A stretch of 64,000 nt of DNA from Herbaspirillum rhizosphaerae_A. GTDB taxonomy: Bacteria > Pseudomonadota > Gammaproteobacteria > Burkholderiales > Burkholderiaceae_D. A program made the position numbers and the translations under genes. The notes under the pieces were generated by a model. That model did no database searches. It worked only from the letters and a program-made list of their open reading frames with translations, and was not told the origin of the DNA. The first letter of the stretch is position 1, and each line of letters begins with the position of its first letter. The stretch covers positions 1-64,000 of the forward strand of contig NZ_JAQQFR010000015.1 of NCBI RefSeq assembly GCF_046025915.1. Reading direction: 5' to 3'. Below, piece after piece: positions 26,429-35,107 of the stretch.

Positions 26429-27268
26429 ATGATGCACCCGAATTCACCTGATACCTCACCGCTGGGCAAGGCCTCCGCCTACCCCTGCGCTTACGATCCG
26501 ACTTTGCTGTTCCCGATTCCGCGCCAGGCCAAGCGCGATGAACTCGGACTGCAAGGCACGCTGCCGTTCTTCGGCATCGACATCTGGAATGCGTATGAGG
26601 TGTCGTGGCTGAATCAACGCGGCAAGCCACAGATTGCGATTGCGACCTTCATGATTCCGGCCGACTCCGCCAACATCATCGAATCAAAATCGTTCAAGCT
26701 TTATCTGAACTCGTTCAACCAGACGCGGCTCGACGATCAGCAGGCGCTGGTCGATATCGTGCAAAAGGATTTGTCCTTGGCAGCAGGCGCCAGCGTGCAA
26801 GTCACACTGACGGAACCGGGCGCATTCTCCGGATTGCATATGGGCGAACTCAGCGGCCTGCTGTTGGATCGACTTGATATTGAAGTCGTCGATCATCACC
26901 CGAACCCGGCACTGTTGTTCGCCAATCATGAAGAAGCAATGGTGGAAGAAACACTGCTCTCGCACTTGCTGAAATCCAATTGTCCAGTCACCGGACAGCC
27001 GGATTGGGGCAGCGTACAGATTCATTACGCAGGTGCACCAATCAATCAGGAAGCCTTATTGAAATATCTGATCGGATTCCGTGAACACAATGAATTCCAC
27101 GAGCAATGCGTGGAACGTATTTTTGTCGACATCCTGCGCCAGTGCAAACCGCAAAAATTGTCGGTCTATGCGCGCTACACACGACGCGGCGGCCTGGACA
27201 TCAATCCATGGCGCAGCAATTTTTCGGCGGGCCGTGCACCATCCAATCTGCGAAATGCCCGTCAATAG
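26429..27268 (+). CDS. queF: NADPH-dependent 7-cyano-7-deazaguanine reductase QueF, 279 aa
   Basis: Reduces preQ0 to preQ1 for queuosine tRNA modification. It is the long, two-domain (YqcD-like) form. The catalytic Cys185 and Asp192 are in LKSNCPVTGQPDWGSVQIHY (181-200). The NADPH-binding ESKSFKLYLNSFNQTR begins at 85, and HNEFHEQCVERIF near the C-terminus completes the site. Start ATG 26429 is preceded by GAAGGAAG; the longer frame overlaps ilvA. The gene is 56 bases after ilvA. Other queuosine genes are not in the window. Confidence 0.95.
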   Translation: MMHPNSPDTSPLGKASAYPCAYDPTLLFPIPRQAKRDELGLQGTLPFFGIDIWNAYEVSWLNQRGKPQIAIATFMIPADSANIIESKSFKLYLNSFNQTRLDDQQALVDIVQKDLSLAAGASVQVTLTEPGAFSGLHMGELSGLLLDRLDIEVVDHHPNPALLFANHEEAMVEETLLSHLLKSNCPVTGQPDWGSVQIHYAGAPINQEALLKYLIGFREHNEFHEQCVERIFVDILRQCKPQKLSVYARYTRRGGLDINPWRSNFSAGRAPSNLRNARQ

Positions 27269-27788
27269 GCCTATCGCAAGACATCTCCGCCACAGGGACA
27301 ATGTCTTTGTAACGTCGTAGTTACAAAGACATTACATCCTGCGCATCGTCGGCGTGCAGAGCATTCCCCTCTGCCTGCCTTGTCAACAAAGCCTGCTCAG
27401 CAACATTTTGAAACGATTTCTTCCTTTTGCATAAAACTTCTTATGCCATGATCTTGTCTCAACCATGGACAGTTCAACGGACGATGCATCGCAAGCATCA
27501 TCCAAGTGCATTCAACAAGATTCGAAACGGACAATGACAACCTAGCATCTGCAGTGTTTTGAAGAAATCGCTTCAAAACCTCCTCAAGTGCATCGTTTTA
27601 CTTGTTCCTCGCCGACAATTTTTGTTTGTGCACCAACTCAGTTTTCGCCGTAAACCTTCGCTATACAACGGCACGACCACGTCTTTTTTTTCATGGCAAG
27701 GAAAACGGTCAATTTCCTTCTGGCATGTATCCGGTTAATCCGATCATGCCGCGCCAATTGCAATCGACCATTCCTACCCAATAAAAAT
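27269..27788. other. 520-bp intergenic region rich in inverted repeats
   Basis: No convincing gene. It holds four symmetric structures: a 14-bp perfect repeat at 27300-27333, a stem at 27479-27503, a 9-bp perfect repeat at 27556-27579, and a long-range pair 27406-27423 with 27561-27578 (17 of 18 complementary). It may carry a structured 5' leader of pagP, a small RNA, or remnants of a mobile element. AT content is higher than in the flanking genes. Confidence 0.5.
27300..27333. repeat. perfect 14-bp inverted repeat downstream of queF
   Basis: Arms AATGTCTTTGTAAC and GTTACAAAGACATT with a six-base spacer (GTCGTA). It is 31 bases after the queF stop. There is no T-run, so it is a poor intrinsic terminator on its face; it may stabilise the 3' end of the queF mRNA or be a protein-binding site. 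Confidence 0.6.
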
Positions 27789-28391
27789 ATGAGCCAATTA
27801 CTTCCAACCTCGAACCGACTTCCTCATCGTGCTTTGCTTGCAGGAATAGTTGCCGCTGCCTGCGTCGGCACATCGCTGCCTGCGATGGCGCAACAGAGCG
27901 ACGATTCCAGCTGGTGGCAATCCGCAAAGAACCACGCTTCAGAAATCATCGACAAAGGCGACGATGCGGTTTACGTCTCCGGATGGGCGCATCACGGCCG
28001 CAGCACCTATACCAAAGAAAAACTGAACGAGCTCAACGAACATGCATGGGGTCTCGGCTACGGCAAAACTATGCGTAATGAGGATGGCAACGACGAGTCG
28101 CTTTATGGCTTCGTACTGAAGGATTCGCACCGCCATCCACAGATCATGGCCGGTTACGCGTATGAGTGGGTGTTCCCGATCAGCCACACGCCGCTGGAAG
28201 TCGGCATCGGCGGCACCGCAATGCTGATGAGCCGCCAGGATTATTTTGGCGGCGTGCCTTTCCCGGTGCCGTTGCCGCTGGCATCGATCGGTACCAAAAA
28301 GGCCAAGATCATGTTCTCTTATGTCCCGCGTCTTTCGCCCAACAAAAACAGCGGCGACGTATTGTTGGTTTTTGGCCGCATCGAAATGTAA
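27789..28391 (+). CDS. pagP: lipid A palmitoyltransferase PagP, 200 aa
   Basis: Outer-membrane beta-barrel enzyme that moves palmitate from phospholipid to lipid A. A Sec signal peptide is clear (residues 1-34, ending AMA). The mature part shows the PagP pattern: WAHHGRSTYTKEKLNELNEHAWGLG with candidate catalytic His69, then LKDSHRHPQIMAGY with Asp112 and Ser113, then the terminal barrel strands ending in VFGRIEM. ATG 27789 is used because it gives the signal peptide; the longer frame from 27693 does not. No ribosome site is obvious. In several Burkholderiales PagP protects against antimicrobial peptides; its regulation here is unknown. Confidence 0.9.
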   Translation: MSQLLPTSNRLPHRALLAGIVAAACVGTSLPAMAQQSDDSSWWQSAKNHASEIIDKGDDAVYVSGWAHHGRSTYTKEKLNELNEHAWGLGYGKTMRNEDGNDESLYGFVLKDSHRHPQIMAGYAYEWVFPISHTPLEVGIGGTAMLMSRQDYFGGVPFPVPLPLASIGTKKAKIMFSYVPRLSPNKNSGDVLLVFGRIEM

Positions 28392-28580
28392 AAATGCGCA
28401 CCCTCGTTTCCCCGGCAAAACGACCTCCTCCCACCGGGGAAACGTGCTCCATCCGGGCCTTTCGCACGGCTGCAACACTGCCTCACATTTACCCCGGAGC
28501 AACAACGGAATTCATTGCGTAACTCCCAAAGAAGCCTATAATCCTGCACAAAAGCCTATCTAGCGCCTTTCTTTTGTGTC

Positions 28581-29054
28581 ATGACAAATCTAGCAAAAAT
28601 CCTGTCCCCAGAGAACGTCATTCTGGACCTTGAAGTCTCCAGCAAAAAACGAGCATTCGAACAAGCCGGACTTACCTTTGAAAACAACAGCGGTATCGCC
28701 CGCTCCACTGTTTCTGAAAACCTGTTTGCACGCGAGCGCCTTGGTTCGACAGGACTGGGTCACGGCGTGGCCGTTCCGCACGGCCGCATCAAGGGACTCA
28801 AGGCTCCATTAGCGCTATTCATGCGCCTGGCCGAGCCGATTCCTTTTGAGTCACCAGACGGCGAGCCGGTCAAGCTGTTGATCTTTTTGCTGATCCCCGA
28901 CAATGTGACCCAACAGCATCTGGAAATCCTGTCTGAAATTGCAGAGATGTTTTCCGACAATGCTTTTCGCGCTGAACTGATTGCCGACCCTGACGCAGCC
29001 TCTGTCTATTCGCGCCTCGTCACCTGGCAGCCGTCGCTGGAAAAAACCAATTAA
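28581..29054 (+). CDS. ptsN: PTS IIA-like nitrogen regulatory protein PtsN, 157 aa
   Basis: EIIA-Ntr, the phosphoacceptor of the nitrogen phosphotransferase relay (PtsP-NPr-PtsN) that modulates potassium uptake and stress responses. The phosphorylation site is His67 in GVAVPHGRIKG. The protein spans a single PTS_EIIA_2 domain. It is upstream of hprK and rapZ. In many proteobacteria rpoN and hpf come directly before it; here pagP does. Confidence 0.95.
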   Translation: MTNLAKILSPENVILDLEVSSKKRAFEQAGLTFENNSGIARSTVSENLFARERLGSTGLGHGVAVPHGRIKGLKAPLALFMRLAEPIPFESPDGEPVKLLIFLLIPDNVTQQHLEILSEIAEMFSDNAFRAELIADPDAASVYSRLVTWQPSLEKTN

Positions 29055-29067
29055 GCAAAATAACGCA

Positions 29068-29091
29068 CGGATCCTGATTAATCAGGATCCG
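29068..29091. repeat. 24-bp perfect palindrome between ptsN and hprK
   Basis: Arms CGGATCCTGATT (29068-29079) and AATCAGGATCCG (29080-29091) are exactly complementary with no spacer. It is 14 bases after the ptsN stop and 72 before the hprK start. It lacks a T-run; it could be a weak terminator or attenuator setting the ptsN:hprK ratio, or a regulator-binding site. Confidence 0.65.
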
Positions 29092-29162
29092 CAGCGTCCG
29101 CGCACGCATTAACGTAAATTGATGTCGCCACCGCCACTGTAACCACCGTCTTTCGGAGAACC

Positions 29163-30101
29163 ATGCCTGCCTACACCGCGCTATCGATACAGCAACTGTA
29201 TGAAGAAAATCGCGAATCGCTGCAGTTGGGCTGGTTTGCAGGTTTCCCCGGTGGAGAACGACTGATTTCCGGCGACGCCGCCTCTGCAGCCGATCAGGTC
29301 GGCCACTTGAATCTGATCCACCCGGGCCGTATCCAGGTCTTCGGCCATCAGGAAACCGAGTACTACCAACGCCTCTCCAATACCTCCCGCGCCTATCAGA
29401 CTGCTGAGCTGGTCGCCGGTGAACCGCCCGCTTTTATCATCGCGCAAGGTTTGTCCACGCCGGCCGATATTCTGGCGATCTGCGACGAAAAAAATATTCC
29501 ATTGTTCTCCACGCCATTGCCTGCTGCACAGGTGATCGATTATCTGCGCGTCTATCTGTCCAAAAAACTGGCGCAGCAAATCACCATGCATGGCGTATTC
29601 ATGGACGTGCTTGGCGTAGGCGTGCTGATTACCGGTGAGTCCGGCCTGGGCAAAAGCGAATTGGGTCTGGAACTGATTTCACGCAGCCACGGCCTGGTGG
29701 CCGACGATGCCGTCGAGTTCGCGCGCATTGCGCCGAACATGATCGAAGGCCGCTGCCCGCCTTTGCTGCAAAATCTGCTGGAAGTCCGGGGCCTTGGCCT
29801 GCTCGACATCAAAGCCATTTTCGGCGAGACAGCCGTACGCCGCAAAATGCGCCTCAAGCTGATCGTCCATCTGGTTCGTCGCAGCACGCTGGAAGAAAAT
29901 TACGAACGCCTGCCGCTCGATGCGCAATTTGAAGACGTGCTCGGCCTGCCGATCCGCAAGGTGGTCATCCCTGTGGCTGCCGGCCGCAATATCGCGGTTC
30001 TGCTGGAAGCGGCGGTACGCAATACCATCTTGCAATTGCGCGGCATCGATACGCTCAAGGAATTTATCGATCGCCAGCGCAAAGCAATGAATGGCGAATA
30101 A
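29163..30101 (+). CDS. hprK: HPr kinase/phosphorylase, 312 aa
   Basis: Phosphorylates and dephosphorylates a regulatory serine of HPr-like proteins. The P-loop GESGLGKSE is at 158-166, preceded by His143 (MHGVFMD) and followed by SHGLVADDAVE and the EVRGLGLLDIKAIFG signature. In Betaproteobacteria the kinase works with an incomplete PTS, so a regulatory rather than sugar-uptake role is likely. GGAGAACC is a good ribosome site. It belongs to the ptsN-hprK-rapZ cluster. Confidence 0.96.
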   Translation: MPAYTALSIQQLYEENRESLQLGWFAGFPGGERLISGDAASAADQVGHLNLIHPGRIQVFGHQETEYYQRLSNTSRAYQTAELVAGEPPAFIIAQGLSTPADILAICDEKNIPLFSTPLPAAQVIDYLRVYLSKKLAQQITMHGVFMDVLGVGVLITGESGLGKSELGLELISRSHGLVADDAVEFARIAPNMIEGRCPPLLQNLLEVRGLGLLDIKAIFGETAVRRKMRLKLIVHLVRRSTLEENYERLPLDAQFEDVLGLPIRKVVIPVAAGRNIAVLLEAAVRNTILQLRGIDTLKEFIDRQRKAMNGE

Positions 30102-30222
30102 GCGGACAAACCTTCAGGACGCCCCGGCAATCGACTGATTTGACTATCGACAACCGGGTCGATCACACGGTAAGCTGACACGACACTGACCTATCAGCTC
30201 TGCTTGAGGTATCATCATACTC

Positions 30223-31086
30223 ATGCGTATCGTCCTCATCACTGGCATTTCCGGCTCCGGCAAATCGGTCGCTCTCCATGTTCTGGAAGACGCCGGTTAT
30301 TTTTGCGTCGACAATTTACCGCCTGCACTGCTGCGCAGTCTGGTGGAAACCCGTTTAAAGGAAGGCGATGAGACGCTGGCGGTCGCCACCGACGCACGCA
30401 GCGCCGATTCGCTTGCAGGTCTGGGGCCAGATATAGTCTTGCTCAAGGAGCAAGGACACGACGTCAAGCTGTTCTTCCTGACGGCCACGACCGAATCGCT
30501 GATCACGCGTTTTTCAGAGACGCGCCGCAGCCATCCGCTGTCGCATCGTTTGCTGCCCAACCAAAACCCAACTGATCGCCTGACGCTGACCGAGTGCATT
30601 CACAAGGAAAGAGAAATGTTGAGTGTGGTCGAAGGGCTTGGCCATGTCATCGACACGTCCAACCTGAGCGCCAATAAGCTGCGCGCCTGGATTCGCGACC
30701 TGATCGATACGGAGCAAGCCAGTCTCACCTTGCTGTTCGAGTCTTTTGCATTTAAATTTGGTGTGCCGCTGGACGCGGATCTGGTGTTTGATGTGCGCAT
30801 GCTGCCCAATCCGCACTACGATACGCGCCTGCGCCCGCTCACCGGAAGGGACGCGCCGGTCATCGAATTTCTTGCTGATCTGCCTGCCGTGAATGATCTG
30901 CTCGGTGACATCCGCAATTTCGTCGAAAAATGGCTACCCTCGTTCAAGCGCGACAACCGCAGCTATCTGACGGTGGCGATCGGTTGTACCGGCGGCCAGC
31001 ACCGCTCGGTCTATATTGTCGAGCAACTGGCCAAACACTTCTCGGCAAACGAGAACGTGGTGATACGCCATCGCCAACTAAGCTGA
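30223..31086 (+). CDS. rapZ: RNase adapter protein RapZ, 287 aa
   Basis: P-loop nucleotide-binding protein; in E. coli it directs RNase E to the small RNA GlmZ and so tunes glucosamine-6-phosphate synthesis. The Walker A GISGSGKS is at 8-15, and the conserved RRSHPL, ERE and C-terminal IGCTGGQHRSVYIVEQL block are present. Whether it acts on a GlmZ-like RNA in this organism is not known. It converges with mutY with only 24 bases between stops; a small hairpin (31082-31098) lies across that junction. Confidence 0.95.
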   Translation: MRIVLITGISGSGKSVALHVLEDAGYFCVDNLPPALLRSLVETRLKEGDETLAVATDARSADSLAGLGPDIVLLKEQGHDVKLFFLTATTESLITRFSETRRSHPLSHRLLPNQNPTDRLTLTECIHKEREMLSVVEGLGHVIDTSNLSANKLRAWIRDLIDTEQASLTLLFESFAFKFGVPLDADLVFDVRMLPNPHYDTRLRPLTGRDAPVIEFLADLPAVNDLLGDIRNFVEKWLPSFKRDNRSYLTVAIGCTGGQHRSVYIVEQLAKHFSANENVVIRHRQLS

Positions 31087-31110
31087 GTTCATCTCAGCCA
31101 GTTCACTCAA

Positions 31111-32262
31111 TCAATTCAGCAAATCGTCGGTGCGCAACACGCCCAGCAACAGTTTTTTGACTGGCGCAGGCAAGGGCGCATCCGCCAAGCCGGCAACCGG
31201 GTACCAGACATACACGGATTCCGCAGCCTGAAGCAGGCGCTTTTTCAGCACGACCTGAAATGGCGACACATGCAATTTGAAATGCGTGAAGACGTGCGAA
31301 AACGGTTGCAGCTTGCGACAGGCGGCAATCGTGCCGAAAGGCCGTGTCGCACTGTCAACGGCGAGCTCAAACTCCTCGGCATTCTGGCTCACCGGCAGCT
31401 CCGGCAGCGATAACAATCCGCCCCAGATGCCGCTGTCCGGACGCTGCTGCAACAAAACGTCTTCGCCCTCGCTGATGACCAGCATCATTGTATCTTTCTC
31501 GGGAACCGCCTTCTTCGGTTTGCGCACCGGCAGTTCAGCAGTACGGCCTGTGGCCAGCGCCACGCAGCGCTGGGCCAGCGGACAACGATCACAAGCCGGC
31601 TTGCCGCGCACGCACAGCGTCGCGCCCAAGTCCATCAAACCCTGCGTATAGGATTCCATATCGGTTTGCGGCAACAAAGCCACCGCACGTCGCCACAGCA
31701 AATCCTCTACCGGCTTCGAACCGGGAAAGCCTTCCACCCCGAACACACGCGCAAACACGCGCTTGACGTTGCCGTCCAAAATGGCTGCACGCTTGCCATA
31801 CGCGAAAGCGGCAATGGCCGCTGCTGTCGAGCGACCGATACCCGGCAAATCGGCCAACTGGTCAGGATCATCGGGAAAGCGGCCGCCGTATTCGGCCGTC
31901 ACACGTTGCGCGCAGCGATGCAGATTGCGCGCACGCGTGTAGTAGCCCAATCCGGCCCAGTGCGACATCACGGCTTCCGACGGCGCCGCCGCGAGGCTCT
32001 CGACGGTCGGAAAACTCTGCAGGAATTTTTGATAATAAGGAATCACCGCCGTCACCTGCGTCTGCTGGAGCATGATCTCGGAGAGCCAGATGCGATAGGC
32101 ATCGCGGGTGTTTTGCCACGGTAACGCGTGCCGGCCATGTTGCTTTTGCCAGCCAATAACGGCGGCCGAAAAACCTGGATCGACAAAGTTATCTGCAGCT
32201 GTTAGTGCGCCTGCCTGGGCGACGCCGGGCGTCGTATCCGTCTTGGTGAGTACACGTTTCAT
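31111..32262 (-). CDS. mutY: A/G-specific adenine glycosylase MutY, 383 aa
   Basis: Removes adenine mispaired with 8-oxoguanine. The helix-hairpin-helix LPGIGRSTAAAI is followed by catalytic Asp in ILDGNVKRV, with catalytic Glu in SEIMLQQTQV. The 4Fe-4S ligands are CVRGKPACDRCPLAQRC (C-x6-C-x2-C-x5-C). A NUDIX-like C-terminal domain recognises 8-oxoguanine. The start 32262 overlaps the mutM stop (ATGA), which supports it over the longer frame. The pairing with mutM unites both arms of the GO repair system in one operon. Confidence 0.95.
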   Translation of the reverse strand: MKRVLTKTDTTPGVAQAGALTAADNFVDPGFSAAVIGWQKQHGRHALPWQNTRDAYRIWLSEIMLQQTQVTAVIPYYQKFLQSFPTVESLAAAPSEAVMSHWAGLGYYTRARNLHRCAQRVTAEYGGRFPDDPDQLADLPGIGRSTAAAIAAFAYGKRAAILDGNVKRVFARVFGVEGFPGSKPVEDLLWRRAVALLPQTDMESYTQGLMDLGATLCVRGKPACDRCPLAQRCVALATGRTAELPVRKPKKAVPEKDTMMLVISEGEDVLLQQRPDSGIWGGLLSLPELPVSQNAEEFELAVDSATRPFGTIAACRKLQPFSHVFTHFKLHVSPFQVVLKKRLLQAAESVYVWYPVAGLADAPLPAPVKKLLLGVLRTDDLLN

Positions 32263-33080
32263 CGTTGGCAAATCACACAGTAAAAGGTAGAACGCTGGCC
32301 TTGCTTGATCTGACGTATCGGCGTCGCGCAGATACGGCAATCCTGCCCGGTACGGTTATAGACGAAATAGCTTTGCTGGAAATATCCCGACTGGCCGTTG
32401 ACGGCAATGAAATCGCGCAAGCTGCTGCCGCCCTGTTCAATCGCGGCTGCCAGGGTCTCGCGAATTGCCGCCTCCAGTTTTTCGTAACGCGGCAGGCTGA
32501 TCTTGCCGGCGGCAGTTTTTGGATTGATACCGGCCTTGAACAGGCTTTCCGAAGCATAGATATTGCCGACGCCGACGACGATGTCGCCGGCCAGCAAGAC
32601 CTGCTTGATGGGTGCGCTGCGGTTGCGCGTCTGACGATGCAGCTCCTTCGCCGAAAACTTATCCTCCAGCGGCTCAAGCCCAAGGCCGCGCAAAAGTATG
32701 TGCTCCTCGATGTCGCCATCGGCAGCGTCGTGCCATAAAACGGCACCAAAGCGACGTGGATCGGTCATACGCATGACTTGCTTGCCGACCACCAGATCGA
32801 AGTGATCATGCTTTTGCGGTGTTATTCCCAAGGGCAGAATACGCAAATGCCCCGACATTCCCAGATGCACGATCAACGTGCCATGGTCAAAGTTAATGAG
32901 GAGATATTTGCCGCGCCGTCCAGTCGAACGCACGACACGACCGGCAAGCCGCACCTCCAGATCGACCGGAAACGGCCAGCGCAAGCCGGTATGGCGCATC
33001 ACCACGGCGGTGACCTTGCGTCCCTCAAGATGGGGAGCGACACCGCGGCGGGTAACTTCTACTTCTGGTAATTCAGGCAT
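32259..33080 (-). CDS. mutM: formamidopyrimidine-DNA glycosylase MutM (Fpg), 273 aa
   Basis: Excises 8-oxoguanine and FaPy lesions with AP-lyase activity. The mature N-terminus PELPEVE supplies the catalytic Pro2 and Glu3, which fixes the start at 33080 rather than 33110. The GRRGKYL loop carries the catalytic-type lysine, and the C-terminal zinc finger CRIC...CVIC closes the protein. It is upstream of and overlapping with mutY. Confidence 0.96.
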   Translation of the reverse strand: MPELPEVEVTRRGVAPHLEGRKVTAVVMRHTGLRWPFPVDLEVRLAGRVVRSTGRRGKYLLINFDHGTLIVHLGMSGHLRILPLGITPQKHDHFDLVVGKQVMRMTDPRRFGAVLWHDAADGDIEEHILLRGLGLEPLEDKFSAKELHRQTRNRSAPIKQVLLAGDIVVGVGNIYASESLFKAGINPKTAAGKISLPRYEKLEAAIRETLAAAIEQGGSSLRDFIAVNGQSGYFQQSYFVYNRTGQDCRICATPIRQIKQGQRSTFYCVICQR

Positions 33081-33278
33081 GGAAACACGGACTCTTGAAT
33101 GGAACGGCAAGAAAAATTGCAGGATAGCGGCGAACAGCCGTCTACAACCGAAGAGGCTACAGCCGCTATAGACACTATGATAAGGCAGATGGTTTACACT
33201 CGCTTACACCAAGAAGCATGCCGTTGAGCGTAAAATTAATATTTGCTCGCTCATTTGCCAAATTACTCAGGATTTCCC

Positions 33279-35084
33279 TTGAAAAAACCTCTCGCCATTG
33301 TAACGCTCTCCGTCATGCTCTCCGCGTGTGCAAGCCTGCGGCAACCCAGCGAGACCGATGCAACTACGGCTGCGGCTGCAACCAGCAAGAAACAAACTTT
33401 GGTCAAGGCGACACCGGCCCGCAAGGGGCAAGCCAAAGCCAAGGCGCAGCCGGAAGATCCGCTGCCGACACCTGAGCTGAGCGATGAAGTCCTGTTCAGA
33501 ATCATGAGTTCTGAAATCGCCTTCCAACGCGGCCAATGGCAGGCGGCTTATGTCACCTTGCTCGGCGCGGCCCAGCAAACCCGTGACCCGCGTCTGGCAA
33601 AACGCGCTGCCGAAATGGCACTGGCCGCGCGCCATCCCAACGAAGCACTTGCCGCCGTCCGTCTCTGGACCGAACTGGCGCCGCATTCGGATGAGGCCTT
33701 GCAGAACTACCTTGGCCTGATCATGTTGGGCGACAATATTTCAGAAATCCAGCCGCTGATGGCGCAACGCCTTGCAGAAGCTGATCCGCAAGCACGCGGC
33801 CCGATGATTCTGCAAATCCAGCGTTTGCTGATGCGCGCCAAAGACAAGGCCGGTGCTTACACCATCTTGCAAGACATCGTTGCGCCCTATCCGACGCTGC
33901 TCGAAACTCACGTCGCGCTGGCGCAAGGCGCCTTTTCCAATCGTGACGGCGAACGTGCACGTGATGAAGCAAAGCAGGCGCTGAAGATCAAACCTGATTC
34001 CGAACTTGCAATCCTGACGCTGGCGCAAGTGACGCCCGATGGCAATGAAGCGATGAAGCTGGTGTCGGACTTCCTCAAAAAGTATCCGGATTCGCGCGAA
34101 GTACGTGTTGCCTATGCCCGCGGACTGGTTGAGCAAAAACAGTTCGAACAAGCGCGCAGCCAATTCCAGACCTTGCTCAAAGACGACAAGGATGACCTGA
34201 CCACGCTGTACGCATTGGGCATCCTGAACGTGCAAACCAATCATCTGACCGAAGGCGAAACCTACCTGAAGCGCTATCTGGAAGTATTGGCAGCCCAGCC
34301 GGAAGATGAACGCGATCCGACACAAGCGCTATTGCTGCTGTCGCAAATCGCCGAAGAACGTAACGACATCCCGACCGCATTGAAGTATCTGGAACAAGTC
34401 GAACCGGGCGAATCGTATAACGCCGTACAAATCCGCCGTGCGCAATTGATGACCAAGAGCGGCGACATCGATGGCGCCCGCAAGGTACTGCAACAAGCAC
34501 AATCAGATGCCGGCAATGATCGCGAACTGTTACAGCTGATTCAGGGCGAAGCCCAGATCCTGCGCGACAGCGAACGCTATCAGGATGCAGCGGACGTGTT
34601 GTCGGCCGGCCTGAAGCGCTTTCCTGATAGCACCGACCTGCTGTACGACTATGCAATGGTGACCGACAAGACCGGCAACTACAAGGATATGGAAACGTCG
34701 CTACGCAAGATCATCGAACTCGCGCCGAATAACCAGCATGCTTACAACGCGCTGGGATATTCACTGGCCGACCGCAACATTCGCCTGCCGGAAGCCGTGT
34801 CGCTGATCAAGAAAGCGGTCGAACTGGCGCCTGAAGATCCATTCATTGCCGACAGCCTGGGCTGGGCAGAATTCCGCATGGGCAACATGGATGAGGCAGA
34901 AAAAGAACTGCGCCGAGCATATGGTCTGCGCCCCGATCCGGAAATTGGCATCCATCTCGGCGAAATCCTCTGGACACGCGGCAAGCAGGACGAGGCCAAG
35001 AAGCTGTGGCGCGAAGCGCAAAGCAAGGATCCGAAAAACGACGTCCTGAAAAGCACGCTGGAGCGCCTCAAGGTTCAGCTCTGA
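33279..35084 (+). CDS. TPR-repeat outer-membrane lipoprotein, 601 aa, TTG start
   Basis: A tetratricopeptide-repeat protein. The start is best placed at TTG 33279, which has AGGA at 33269-33272 and gives MKKPLAIVTLSVMLSAC, a standard lipoprotein signal with lipobox LSAC (Cys17). ATG-like starts further upstream would break the signal. About ten TPR-like helix pairs fill residues 60-595; clear ones are ALGILNVQTNHLTEGETYLKR and NALGYSLADRNIRLPEAVSL. It is 23 bases upstream of lolB in the lolB-ispE-prs cluster. No enzymatic domain is seen. It may be a scaffold for envelope assembly, by analogy with other TPR lipoproteins. Confidence 0.88.
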   Translation: MKKPLAIVTLSVMLSACASLRQPSETDATTAAAATSKKQTLVKATPARKGQAKAKAQPEDPLPTPELSDEVLFRIMSSEIAFQRGQWQAAYVTLLGAAQQTRDPRLAKRAAEMALAARHPNEALAAVRLWTELAPHSDEALQNYLGLIMLGDNISEIQPLMAQRLAEADPQARGPMILQIQRLLMRAKDKAGAYTILQDIVAPYPTLLETHVALAQGAFSNRDGERARDEAKQALKIKPDSELAILTLAQVTPDGNEAMKLVSDFLKKYPDSREVRVAYARGLVEQKQFEQARSQFQTLLKDDKDDLTTLYALGILNVQTNHLTEGETYLKRYLEVLAAQPEDERDPTQALLLLSQIAEERNDIPTALKYLEQVEPGESYNAVQIRRAQLMTKSGDIDGARKVLQQAQSDAGNDRELLQLIQGEAQILRDSERYQDAADVLSAGLKRFPDSTDLLYDYAMVTDKTGNYKDMETSLRKIIELAPNNQHAYNALGYSLADRNIRLPEAVSLIKKAVELAPEDPFIADSLGWAEFRMGNMDEAEKELRRAYGLRPDPEIGIHLGEILWTRGKQDEAKKLWREAQSKDPKNDVLKSTLERLKVQL

Positions 35085-35107
35085 TCCGCTCGCAGCCTAT
35101 CTCGACC

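Noticed and set aside
27300..27333. Inverted repeat after queF as an intrinsic terminator
   Set aside because: The stem is strong but no T-run follows on either strand; listed as a repeat instead.
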